A program made the position numbers and the translations under genes. From Heloderma charlesbogerti (taxonomy: Eukaryota; Chordata; Lepidosauria; Squamata; Helodermatidae): a stretch of 64,000 nt of DNA. Of the stretch, positions 1-10,587 are shown in pieces. How positions within the stretch are numbered: position 1 is the first letter of the stretch; the number at the start of each line of letters is the position of its first letter. The stretch covers positions 620,001-684,000 of the forward strand of contig JANEZZ010000404.1 in the NCBI GenBank assembly GCA_026122225.1, written 5' to 3'. The notes under the pieces were generated by a model that was not told the DNA's origin, searched no databases, and worked only from the letters and a program-made list of their open reading frames with translations.

Positions 1-128
1 TAATCCTCTGCAGGTTTAGACAGAAAAAAGTCCTACAACTCTGAGCATTCCCTAGCCAGCATGGCTGCCTGGGGAATGCTAAGAGTTGTAGGACTTTTTT
101 CTGTCTAAACTTGCATAGGACTCCACCC
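1..128. mobile_element. Palindromic MITE, family A (left end cut by window edge)
   Basis: A foldback element: the left arm TTTAGACAGAAAAAAGTCC (from about 15) is matched in reverse complement by the right arm ending near 110, around a loop with GCCAGCATGGCTG. The right terminus reads CATAGGACTCCACCC and is followed by TTA at 129-131. A complete copy with TTA on both sides lies at 14291-14423, and an imperfect copy at about 12490-12590. Ends plus a TTA target suggest a PIF/Harbinger-type MITE; that class is an inference. Confidence 0.6.
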
Positions 129-299
129 TTAAACACTTAGGGGCTTTTAAATCCCACCTTGCTTCTGAATGCTCAGGCAACGGCCACGACCAGGAGTGCC
201 TTTGCACAGCTTTGGCTGGTGTGCCAGTTATGTCCTTTCCTGGAGATGATGGACCTCAACATGGCAGTGCACACCTTGTTTCCTGTTGCGATTACTGCA

Positions 300-955
300 A
301 TGTGCTCTATGTAAAGAGTGTTTGAAAACTGCAGGTAGTACAAAATGCTGCAGCCAGATTGCTTTAAAGAGCACACTATATGGATAATCTTACACTGGTC
401 CTATTCCAGGTGCACCAGCTTCCAATTTCTTTCCAGGCTCAGTTCAAAGTGCTGGCTCCTACCTTGGGGCCAGGATATCTTTCCATATGGATCTGCCCAT
501 AATTTACAGTCTATGCCAGAGACTGTTATATGTCTCACCACCAAAAGTGGTTAGGTTGGTGGGAACACGGCACAGGTCCTTCAGCTGTATCCAACTGTGT
601 CTGTTCACCAGCAGAATGGAAACCACTGGTGGAATAGATTCCCTCTCCCCTCTGTGCACCTCTCAAATCTGCTCCAGATGGCAGCATCTGGAGCAGCAAA
701 CTGATTGTGGAATTCCCCATCCCAGGGAGGTTAGGTTAGGCTCTTCACTTTTCAGTTTCCATCAGGTAGTAAAGACATTTCTGTTCCACTCGGCATTTGA
801 TGTTTTTAAATAGAGGTCAATAACTGGTTTTTAATCTTCCTGAGATTTTATTGGAGTCTTAATTTGTTTTGCTGTGTAAATTGTTTTTAATATCTGTACA
901 CTGCCTTGAGGGATTTATGGCCAAAAGGCGGTCTATAAATATTTTAATAAACAAT
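300..955 (+). mobile_element. Old L2/CR1-group LINE 3' fragment
   Basis: Decayed copy resembling the C-terminal end of an L2/CR1-type ORF2 plus 3' tail. It contains GTACAAAATGCTGCAGCCAG, the step typical of LINE C-termini encoding 'QNAAAR', and ends with AAGGCGGTCTATAAATATTT followed by AATAAAC. No reading frame survives. A related fragment lies at 36395-36930. Confidence 0.45.
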
Positions 956-3199
956 GAATTATGCTGATGTTGGAGAAAGCAATGGGAATCAACAGAAGAG
1001 GCAGGCACTAAGGGGAAAGAGGAATAGTGGAGGAGGGAACAAAGGCTTCCCCCTAGTTTGAAAGGAGAAAGAGAGTAGAAGACAGCCAAAGGTACTCATA
1101 ATCCAGTTAAATTTAAGGTATTAAAAAGAAACAAATCCCATAATGCCATGCTTTTTGAAAAATCATCTAGGAATTTTCTCAAGCTCAAAAGGAAAAAGAT
1201 TGCACATCTCACGTATGAATTCCCTCTCTCCACAGGGGCATGGAAGGAAGAGGTAAAAGAAGGAGGTGCAATATTTTTGCCATCTAAATCAAGCAAGCTT
1301 TAAAACAACTGCTCTCTAATAAACATATCATCCTGGTCATTAAGAGTCAGTTACCAATACCTTGCTGTATTTATCGCACTAAGATTAATGAACCAACCCC
1401 CAAGTGTGAAGGAAAACAAATAAACCTTTTTATGCTTTACAACAAGCTGCTGCATAAATGGGCACTAGGCTTCTTCAAGTCTCCTGCTGCAAGACCAGCA
1501 AGATTCCACCCCCATCCCCAAACACAAAAGGCAATGAAGGTTATAAACAGGATCTATTCATCTTCACCTCACAAAGCCAGCTGCCATCAATGTGTACACA
1601 GACCCCCAAAGGAGCAAAGCACCTTTTGAAGTCAAAATGAAAAAAAAGGGGGGGGGTATATAGAAAGGCAACATGTATGGTTTTTCAGAATCATTAATAC
1701 ATCAAGCAGATAAAACAATCCCTTGCTAAGTTAATTCTAACAGGAAAACATTTGGCATGAGTTTTAATATTTTATCTACAGAAAGAGTATAATACATGTG
1801 ATTTTTTATTTTGCCTTACAAAAACATCATCATTAAACTCTACAGAACATAGGAAAAAAGAAACACCCTCCATGTGTCCTAGATGCATTCCATTATTATT
1901 CAATGTTTAATGTGTGACTTTCATAACAGTTGTTGAATTTCATGGTGTTTAGACAGCCAGGTCCTCAAAACAGATTAAGCTTTATGAAATGTACTGAGTA
2001 CTTCCAAAAATTCCTTTATGTTTACCAAGGGTGGGTATGTTGAGAAATAAAAAAGAAATTATGACTTATTCCTAGGAAGTCTCCTGTGTATTCATAGCAA
2101 GAAACTGGAATTGTAGGCAGCCAACAAACATATCAAACCTCACTCATTTTGAAAGAAAACTCCTTTTCAAGACTTTCAGGAAGGTCTTTTTAAAATATAC
2201 TTCTTGGGATGAAAGACTGACTGCAAATTTGTCTCAGTGAGACTTTTAAACTCACTTTCTAATATGAGCTTTTTTTTCAAGCTGTCATGCCTAAAGACTA
2301 CTGAGAAAGAGCAGAGCAGAAAACGGAACAAATGAGATTCAGCACTTCTAGTTTCCTCTCACTTTAAAACAGGAAACCAAGGTGGTGGGTGTTTCCTTCT
2401 ATCTACTATTCCTCCGGAGAGTTCAGAAAGCTTTAACTTTCGACCGGAGAGAATGTCAGCTCAGGAAATGAGCTAAGAAAGATTCTTAAGCTTTGTGATG
2501 GCAAAGCAAAGTACAGCCCAAGTTTCTACTCAGTTTCTTACTCCCATTCATCTATGATTCTGAATAAAATTCAAGTTCGACAAAACTCTTGGGAAGTAGA
2601 AAAATGCATGCACACACCCTAGTTTTATTTACTTCCTCACAGAAGTAGTGGTGTTCACACCCATAATTTGAATTCACTGTATATTGCACAAATATCTTTG
2701 GCTAGAGTAATGAAGCCTTTGCAACCCAGGCCCCGTATTACAGAGGAGAAGGAAGGATACTTGACTGCAACCAACATCAAAATAATCCACTAAAACTAGA
2801 TTCCACATTTTAAAAATAAACATTCATTTCTGCCTGTTTCCACTCCCTTTATCCAACCCTTCTCTACCATCTTCCCATACTAAGCATGTTAAAAGTCAGG
2901 GACTGCTGTTGCTACTGCCTTAAAGAAAGAAGAAAAATACATGCTTTCCTTGTTGCAAGCCCAACACTACATTTTTCTGCTCTTTGCACAGTTCAAGACA
3001 AGTAAGCAGCAAGAGCCATCCTCTTACTCCCTAGCCTTTGGGTGGCAACCTGAACATCTATTAAACCCTGGGGATTAAAGAACCAGCCCCTGACCCACCA
3101 GGGACCACAACGGATGTTGGAGAAGTTGTACACGGGGAGCCACGATCAACTTCCAGAACATCCAAAGAGACAGGGGAGGCTCATTCCATTATCCTCTCG

Positions 3200-4700
3200 G
3201 GAGGCGGCGGGTCAGGTAAGGCCAAACCTCCTTCCACATATGGAGGACCGTAGTTTGGGTAGACGAGGCGGAGCAGCTTTGCGTGAAGGGGCCCCTTTAC
3301 AGGAAGCTGAATCTGGACTGGGGGAGGGGGAAACGAAACACACGAGCTCTCCGCCGCGCCCCATCCCCAATAAGTCTTGCCTTGCCCTGCCCAGGGTGTG
3401 GGGGAACGAGATGGAGCCTCCCTGATGGAGGGAGTGAAGAGTCACCCACAACTCAGGCTGAGAACCCTGCTGTCCTACCTAGCAGGGAATGTGGGGGGAG
3501 AAGATTTGGATCCTTTCCTCCTTCGGAGGAGCGGCGAGAGAAGAACAACCGCAACTACAGAGGGAAGTGGGCTCAGCTGCCTCCCCCCAACCCTTTCGGG
3601 GCGACTTTCCGGGGATAACTCGGGGGGGCAGGGAGGAAACGCGGTCCCTCATTCGCACGGGGGGAGGGCAAGCTCCCCCCGCACCGCAGCGGTTCAGCGG
3701 GCTTGCGAGAGGCGCCGCCCCGCACCCGAGGGTCCTTTGCCCGTGAAGCCGACCGAGGGGGAGGACGAAAATCCCCCTCAATTCTCCCTCCCCCACCCCA
3801 AGAACGCCGCCCGCCGTTTCTTCCTCTTCTCCTTCCGCTGAATCAGCCGACCCTCCACCCGGGCCGGTTCCGCGGGGAAGAGGGACGGAACGCGGGCAGA
3901 GAGCAGCCGCGGAGGGAGAGAGGGGGAAGGCGGGGGGGCTTAGAACTGCGCCTTTACCTTTAGTTCCGCACTGTCCGCCATCTTGAATCGCGGGGCGCAG
4001 GCGCAGTGAACCCCGCCGAGAGGCCGCCTCCCACCGCCTCCGCCCCGCGCGCTGCGTTTGAATCAACGGCGCGCGGCCGCCATTTTGTTGGGCCCTCCTC
4101 GGGCAGGGCGGGGCGGGCGGCGTGCGCGAGGGGGTCCGCCGCCGCCGCCCTTGTTGTCAAGGCGCAACGCGCTTCCTCGGAACTGGTTTTGTCGTCTTTC
4201 CCCGCAGCAGACCTGAGGGATGGGTCGGCGACGGTTATGACCTCCCGGGGAAGCAGGCCTGAGGGCGCTTCTCTGCGTCGTGCACGCTTACGCCGAGGTC
4301 GCTTGCGCCGCCAAAGTGCGCGTGTGTAGCGGGGGGCCGCCCAGGCCTGTGTCCGAAACCGCACCTTGCAGGAGTGCAGCAAGGTGGCCGCAGCGGTCAG
4401 CGAGGCGTCGTGGCTAGTGCGCTTGTTCTCGGTAACCCGCGTCGCTTCTTCACGCCCCGTGCCATCAACGGGGCGCTGTAGCCCGGCGGGCTGTGCGGAC
4501 GAGTCGAGCCCTGTACGGTCGGAACGATGGGGAGCGTTCCATGAAGTCGCGGCCGCTCCAGCGACGGCCGGCGGGGATGGCTTCAGTAGACAGAAGACGG
4601 GCGCCGCGGCGTCACGCCGGTCTGGCGGGCTGCTAGATGCATTGGCAGTTGACGGCCTGGTTTGCTTCGTCATCGTGAGACCCGGGTAACAGTTTAACAC
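3200..4700 (-). promoter_or_regulatory. PIAS1: PIAS1 CpG-island promoter
   Basis: Strongly GC- and CpG-rich block surrounding the PIAS1 start codon, with no TATA box near the expected start site. Visible motifs on the minus strand: a YY1-type site CAAAATGGCGGCC (4075-4087), a second YY1-type site AAGATGGCGGAC overlapping the start codon (about 3972-3983), and an NRF1-like GCGCAGGCGCAG at 3995-4006. These are common in constitutive TATA-less promoters. The transcription start is not determined; it is probably within 4000-4200. Confidence 0.7.
3958..3981 (-). CDS. PIAS1: PIAS1 coding exon 1 (E3 SUMO-protein ligase PIAS1)
   Basis: PIAS1 is a nuclear SUMO E3 ligase that inhibits activated STAT1 and modulates many transcription factors. 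Only the first coding exon is here. The minus strand reads ATG then codons for MADSAELK, followed directly by a splice donor (GTAAAGG, GT at 3957-3956) in phase 0. MADSAELK is the N-terminus I know for vertebrate PIAS1; the paralogue PIAS2 starts MADFEELR, so PIAS1 is preferred. The start codon overlaps a YY1-type motif. The exon sits in a CpG island, downstream of SKOR1 in the same orientation, as expected from mammalian synteny. The SAP, PINIT, SP-RING and acidic domains are outside the window. Only eight residues support the identity, but the motif, splice donor, island and synteny agree. Confidence 0.82.
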
Positions 4701-5528
4701 CAAGTATACCCTCTCAGTGGCCGCGTGGTTTCATCCCAACATAGTTGTGCTTGAAGCAAGCCCGGTAGGCCGGAAGTTAAGATCTTTTTCAGGGACAAAA
4801 GAAATGGTGCTCTAAAGTAAAAATTACAAGACGAGTCGGAAAAGAGTTCTCTACGGTTTTGCTGTTTTAACATGAAAGCTCAAATAATTTGTAGGTTTTT
4901 GGATACTGCGCTGTGTTGATCCCTATTTTGTCTAAAAGCAAATGACGAATTTTCAGTTTAATTCTTGTTGCTAGCTGAGAAGCTAATAATATAGAGGGGG
5001 TGGGGAGAATAAAACACTCTTTTAAAGTGAAAGTTGTAGCCCAACCCGTTCATTTAGAGGTATGTTGTTAGCTCTTTCGCAGTTGGGCATAATCTTACAT
5101 GCTTATTACATACACCTGACTAGGAAAAACAGTCACTACCCATGGATGAGAAGGAATCTGGCATGACTGGACAGCTCTAATTCCAAGGATTGAGTGCAGT
5201 GTTTAAATACTTCTGATCACCACAGCTCACACATGGCAGTCCGTGCTGGTTCCTGTGGCTAACAGAATCCATGTACTGTGTGTTACATACCACTGGCTTC
5301 CTGCAGTAAGCAAAGGAATGTCCAATGGTAACAGTACATAGTACCTAGATTATAGTTTGTCACCTTGAAATTCCAGTACTAGCCTGTGAATATGTACACT
5401 CTAGCATCATGCCGATATCCGTGGAATTAGATGAGTGTGTTTTCAGGATTAAAGCAACACACTGGATAAGACTAAGCACTCATACCATTCTTGATCCTTT
5501 ATATGGGCCCTACATTTATTTCTATTAC
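4701..5528. other. Intergenic, no feature recognised
   Basis: AT-rich sequence upstream of the PIAS1 island and before the BovB 5' end. No ORF, RNA gene or clear repeat was recognised. Confidence 0.5.
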
Positions 5529-6978
5529 TGGATCACTGCCTTGTTGTGGCGAAGGGGCTTGCATAACTCAGTGAAGCCATAAGCTATGCCGTGCAGGGCC
5601 ACCCAAGACGGACAGGTCATGGCAGAGAGTTCTGACAAAATGTGGCCCGCTGGAGAAGGAAATGGCAACCCACTCCAGTACTCCTGCCAAGAAAACCCCA
5701 TGGAACGTATCACGGGGCTAAAGGAGATGACGCCGGAAGATGAGCCCCTCAGGTCAGAAGGTGTCCAATATACTACTGGGGAAGAGCAGAGGGAATTTCC
5801 AAGGAGCGCCAGAAAGAGTGAAGCGGCTGGGCCAAACCCGAAAGGACACTCAGCTGTGGATGTGTCTGGTGGTGAAAAGAAAGTCCGATGCTGTAAAGAA
5901 CAATATTGTTTAGGAACCTGGAATGTCAGATCAATGAAACAAGGTAAGCTGGAGGTGGTCAAACATGAGATGGCAAGATTGAACATCGACATCTTGGGAA
6001 TCAGCGAACTAAAATGGACAAGCATGGGCGAATTTAATTCAGGTGACCATTATCTCTACTACTGTGGGCAAGAATCCTTTAGAAGAAATGGAGTAGCACT
6101 CATAGTCAACAAAAGGGTGGGAAAAGCAGTACTGGGGTACAATCTTAAAAACGATAGAATGATCTCAGTACGAATCCAAGGCAAACCATTCAACATCACA
6201 GTAATTCAAGTCTATGCCCCAACCACTGATGCCGAAGAAGCTGAGGTTGATCGATTCTGTGAAGACCTACAACACTTTCTAGAACCAACACCAAAAAAAG
6301 GTGTCCTCTTCATCATAAGGGATTGGAATGCCAAAGTGGGAAGTCAAGAAATCACCGGGATAACAGGCAAGCATGGCCTTGTTGTACAAAATGAAGCAGG
6401 ACAAAGGCTCCTAGAGATTTGCCAAGAGAACATGCTGATCATAGCAAACACCCTTTTCCAACAGCATAAGAAGCGACTCTACACATGGACATCACCAGAT
6501 GGTCAATATCGAAATCAGATTGATTATATACTTTGCAGCCAAAGATGGAGAAGCTCTATACAGTCAGTCAAAACAAGACCTGGAGCTGACTGTGGCTCAG
6601 ATCATGAGCTTCCTGTTGCAAAATTTCAGCTTAAATAGAAGAACGTAGGGAAAACCACTAAACCATTCAGGTATGACCTCAATCATATCCCTTATGAATA
6701 TACAGTGGAGGTGAGGAATAGATTTCAGGGATTAGACCTGATAGACAGAGTGCCTGAGGAACTATGGACGGTGGTCCGTAACATTGTTCAGGAGGCAGCA
6801 ACTCAATCCATCCCAAAGAAAAAGAAATGCAAGAAAGGAAAGTGGCTGTCTGATGAGGCTTTACAAGTAGGTGACGAAAGCAGCGAAAAGCAAGGGAGAA
6901 AGGGGAAGATATATCCAACAGAATGCAGAGTTCCAGAGAATAGCAAGGAGAGACAAGAAGGCCTTCTTAAATGAACAA
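5529..6978 (+). mobile_element. RTE/BovB LINE, 5' half (split by L2 insertion)
   Basis: 5' part of a near-full-length BovB element. It begins in the BovB-type leader (CACTGCCTTGTTGTGGCGAA) and runs through the endonuclease. It is interrupted after GCCTTCTTAAATGAACAA by an L2 element and resumes at 10588. The two halves total about 3.2 kb, the usual full length of BovB. RTE/BovB is widespread in squamates and is a textbook case of horizontal transfer to ruminants. Confidence 0.9.
5586..6638 (+). pseudogene. BovB ORF2 N-terminal part: APE-type endonuclease
   Basis: This open frame encodes the apurinic-like endonuclease domain of an RTE/BovB retrotransposon, which nicks target DNA for reverse transcription. 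Visible family motifs in order: GTWNVRSM, GISELKW, IQVYAPT, WNAKVG, YTWTSPDG, RNQIDYILC and the catalytic GSDHE near the end. The residue before DWNAKVG is Arg, where a Gly is usual in this family, a likely damaging change. The frame stops at 6636-6638; homology continues past the stop (6640-6978) with a further frameshift near 6870. The copy is therefore inactive. Confidence 0.85.
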
Positions 6979-6982
6979 GAAC

Positions 6983-7340
6983 CTGCAGGAGAGGCCACCA
7001 CCACCACCGGGGAAGAGGCGGGCCTGCTGCTGCCGCCGCTGCCGCTGCCACCAGGCCTTCCCTGGAGACTTCTGCCTGGCAGACCGCCAGTCCCTGCAGG
7101 ACTAGGCCCCCAGGTACTGAGCCAGCTGTGCTGCTCCACCTGCCCTCCCTGGAGGGGCTACATAAGCTGGCTGGCTGAGGTGGCCTGGGAGAGCCAGGGC
7201 CTGCAGGAGAGGCTACCACCATCACCGGGGAAGAGGCGCGCCTGCTGCTGCTGGTCCTGCGGCGGCGGCTGCCGCCGCCGCCGCCGCCACCACCACCACC
7301 TGGCCTTCCCTGTGGACTCCGGCCTGGCATTATTTTTAAG
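6983..7340 (+). repeat. Tandem 5' monomers of the L2 element (~218 bp period)
   Basis: CTGCAGGAGAGGC followed by ACCACC..CCGGGGAAGAGGCG occurs at 6983 and again at 7201, and each copy leads into CTGCTGCTG/CCGCCGCC-rich sequence and a GGCCTTCCCTG..GACT block. The second unit is partial or diverged. This resembles the tandem 5' promoter monomers of some L1 families. Confidence 0.6.
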
Positions 7341-7603
7341 GGGATTTTTAATTGTGTGTGTGTTTACTTTTTCTTGGGGGATTTTGCTGTGGTTTTAGGG
7401 GTGAGTAGCCTACCTGATAGGCGGGAGCGAGGGGGCATGTGTCCACCTGATGGAGGCAGTGGGGGGAGCGTTAGGGGCCAGAAGATACCGAGGCTGGGCG
7501 GCAGGCGCTGGCAGAGCGCTAGGGGCAGGCTGTGCCAGGTAAGGGGAACAAGGGAGAGATGTGTAGTATCTGTCCCCTGCTCCGGGCCTGTCCAGAGCCA
7601 AAG

Positions 7604-8095
7604 GATGGCTGGGGGAGGCATGACCCCATCTTCTGGCCTTCATTTGCTGCTCTGCAATGCCAGGTCTGTTACCCAGAAAACCTCCCTCATCCATGACATG
7701 ATCCTGGATGAGGGTGCAGACCTGGCATGTATTACGGAGACCTGGCTGGCCGAGGCTGCTGCTCCAACCCTTGCAGCCATGCGTCCAGCTGGATTTTCGT
7801 ATGCACAGCAGCCGAGGGCTGGGGATCGGGGAGGGGGAGTGGCTGTTATCTACCGAGAGTCCTTGGTCTTCACCAGACCCCCTCTCCGGGAGACCAAGGT
7901 TGCTGAGTGCATGTACTGGAGGTTGGGCCCAAAGGGCAGTCTGGGGATTCTGCTCGTGTACCGTCTACCCCGCTGCACGACTGACTCCCTGGCCGAGGTG
8001 CTTGAGGTGGTCTCTGATGTGCGTGTGCAGTCCCCTAACTTACTGGTGTTGGGGGACTTCAACATTCGGAGGCCATCCTCACAGGAGCACCTCGG
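7604..8095 (+). pseudogene. L2 ORF2 N-terminal endonuclease segment
   Basis: Part of an open frame spanning 7356-8141. It encodes the start of an APE-type endonuclease with NARSVTQK, TETWL, GGGVAVIYR and GDFNI motifs. Homology jumps frame at about 8093: the C-terminal endonuclease motifs (HALDLVF, SDHYLVTLDF) are in the frame of the next ORF. One frameshift therefore splits an otherwise long ORF2. The true start codon is not certain; the segment upstream of about 7604 looks like leader. Confidence 0.75.
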
Positions 8096-8101
8096 GACTT
8101 C

Positions 8102-10459
8102 ATGGAGACCATGGCCTCCTGGGAGCTGCACCATATTCTAACTGGGCCCACCCATGTAACCGGTCATGCACTAGACCTTGTGTTTGTTTCTGGAGAAGCG
8201 GACAGTGATCTGGAAGTCGGGGGTATATCCACCACCCCCTTGTCATGGTCAGATCACTACCTGGTGACGTTGGACTTCTCGGTTCCACAACCCCTCCGCA
8301 GGGGTGGAGGACCCATTAAAATGGTCCGCCCCAGGCGTCTTATGGATCCAAATGGATTCCTGAACGCGCTTGGGGATTCTCTGGGGCATGCCAACAGCCA
8401 CTCGGTCGAGACCCTTGTGGGTGGCTGCAATGCCGCAATCACTGGGGCATTAGATCAGGTGGCTCCGAAACGCCCTCTCCCCCTGAACAGGGCTCGGACT
8501 GCACCATGGTTCAATCCGCGGTTACGAGCTCTGAAACAGGAGGTGAGACGGCTAGAGCGCCGGTGGCGGAAGTCTCGCTCCAAAGACTATCAGACTCGGG
8601 CTAGAGCTGTATCTTCAGCCTATCACGTGGCGGTGAAGGCAGCAAAAAAGGAATATTATGCTGCCTCCATCGCGTCTGCAGAGTGCTGTCCCAGGAGGCT
8701 GTTCCAAGTGGTCCGGAGCCTGGTCGGTCCTGTGGCTCTGGAACCACTGGAGCATTCTAAGGCCTCCTGTGAGGCCTTGGCAAGGCACTTTGCAGATAAA
8801 ATTGATCAGATTAGGTGTGTTACTCTGCACGCTGTGGATACAGTTAGTGTGCAAGAGGCGGCCTGTGGCAAACCGGTTTTGTGGGATCGGTTCCAGCTTC
8901 TTCCTCCTGATGAAGTGGACAAGGTGCTTTCATTGGTACGGCCGACCACCTGCTTACTTGATCCTTGCCCATCTTGGCTCTTTATGAGCTGCAGAGAGAG
9001 ACTGGGTGAAGGGATCAAGGCAGTGGTGAACGCCTCCCTTGAGGAGGGAGTGATGCCATCAGCCCTCAAGGAGGCAGTGATAAGAACGCTCTTAAAGAAG
9101 CCCTCCTTGGATCCTCAAGTGTTGAACAACTTTCGCCCATTCTCAAATCTGCCATTTTTGGGCAAGGTGATTGAGCAGGTGGTGGCAATGCAGTTGAAGG
9201 CACACTTGGAAGAAACTGATTATCTAGACCCCTTTCAGTCGGGCTTCAGGCCTGGGCATGGGACAGAAATGGCCTTGGTCGCCTTGGTAGATGATATGAG
9301 GAGGGCTCTGGATAGGGGTGAATGCTCCTTCCTTGTTCTCCTCGACCTCTCAGTGGCTTTTGATACCGTTGACCACGGTATCCTCCTGGACCACCTGGAG
9401 GGGTTGGGCATTGGGGACACCGTATTGCGGTGGTTCCGGTCCTTCCTCTCTGGCAGGTACCAGAAGGTAGCACTGGGAGAGGAGGTTTCGGACCCTTGGC
9501 CACTTACTTGTGGGGTGCCACAGGGTTCCATCCTCTGCCCGATGCTATTTAACATCTATGTGAAGCCGCTGGGGGCTACCATCAGGAGGTTTGGGGTGCA
9601 GTGTCATCAATATGCGGATGACACGCAGCTCTACCTCTCGTTTAAATCTTCACCAAGGTTGGCCGTAGAATCCCTGTCCAAATGTCTGGAGACGGTGAGT
9701 GGCTTGATGGGGAGGAATAGGCTGAAGCTGAACCCTGAAAAGACCGAGGTACTTTTGGTTGGAGACAAGAGGAGGCTGGGGGATGTTGACCTGGTGTTGA
9801 ATGGGGTACAGCTACCCTTGAAAGACCAGGTCCGCAGCCTGGGGGTCATTTTGGACTCCCAGCTGTCCATGGAGGCTCAGGTGTCAGCTGTGAGCCGGAC
9901 AGCGCTGTATCAACTCCATCTGATACGGCGGCTGCGCCCCTTCCTTCCTGACCATCTGCTCCCATCGGTAGTACATGCCCTGGTCTCCTCTCGTTTAGAC
10001 TACTGTAATGCGCTCTACGTGGGGTTACCCTTGAAGACTGTTCGGAAACTGCAGCTGGTACAGAACGCGGCGGCTCGCCTGATTAAAGGCAGCCGCCGGC
10101 GAGATCACATCACTCCAGTGCTGAAGGAGTTGCACTGGTTACCAGTTGTTTTCCGGGCCAAATTCAAGGTGTTGGTTTTGACCTTTAAAACCCTATATGG
10201 TTCCGGCCCAGCCGATCTTAAGGAGCACTTCCAGCAGCACCAGACAGGCGGCTTAACAAGATCAGCCTCGGATGGCCTTCTCTCTGTCCCATCAGCCAGG
10301 ACAGCTACACTGGTGGGGACGAGGGAGAGGGCCTTTTCTGTGATGGCCCCCACTCTGTGGAACTCCCTCCCTAGGGAACTCTGCCATGCCCCCTCTTTAA
10401 TGAGCTTCTGTCGTGCATTAAAAACCTGGTTGTTCAGGCAGGCATTTGGGGTGGGTTAG
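8102..10459 (+). pseudogene. L2 ORF2: end of endonuclease plus reverse transcriptase
   Basis: A 785-codon open frame. It starts within the endonuclease (SDHYLVTLDF near residue 55) and contains a full L2-group reverse transcriptase: NNFRPFSNLPFLGKVIE, QSGFRPGHGTEMAL, LDLSVAFDTVDH, GVPQGSILCPMLF and the catalytic YADDTQLYL. It ends with the conserved C-terminal block (TLWNSLPRELCHAPS). The RT half is uninterrupted, suggesting a fairly young insertion, but the frameshift at about 8093 separates it from its endonuclease. The 3' UTR follows directly. Confidence 0.88.
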
Positions 10460-10587
10460 GGTATTTTAGAAAATGTTTTTATTGTAGAATTTTATTGTTT
10501 TAAACTGTTTTTATTCTATGTTGTACATCGCCCAGAGTGGCTGGGTGACCAGCCAGATGGGCGATTAATAAATTTAATAATAATAAT

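Larger units (their letters stand above)
1..3957 (-). other. PIAS1: PIAS1 intron 1 (3'-ward part beyond window)
   Basis: Everything left of the PIAS1 exon 1 splice donor at 3957-3956 should be first intron. No exon 2 (the SAP-domain exon, expected to follow residue 8) was found, so it lies outside the window. Content: palindromic MITE at 1-128, an old LINE-like fragment at about 300-955, then AT-rich sequence to about 3100 in which I recognise nothing coding, then the GC-rich shoulder of the promoter island. Confidence 0.65.
6979..10587 (+). mobile_element. L2-type LINE, near full length, inserted in BovB
   Basis: About 3.6 kb insertion flanked by the direct repeat AACAA (6974-6978 and 10588-10592). 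It has a GC-rich 5' region with a partial tandem duplication, endonuclease and reverse transcriptase coding regions, and a short 3' UTR ending GGGCGATTAATAAATTTAAT then TAA repeats instead of poly(A), as usual for the L2/CR1 group. The same 3' end occurs in the reverse-strand copy at 32200-32893. The insertion post-dates the BovB copy it splits. Confidence 0.88.

Noticed and set aside
3960..4703. 247-codon minus-strand frame across the PIAS1 promoter
   Set aside because: It is in a different frame from the PIAS1 start, lies in a CpG island, and has no recognisable domain.
6803..7330. 175-codon minus-strand Gly/Pro-rich frame
   Set aside because: Shadow of the GC-rich, triplet-repeat 5' region of the L2 element.
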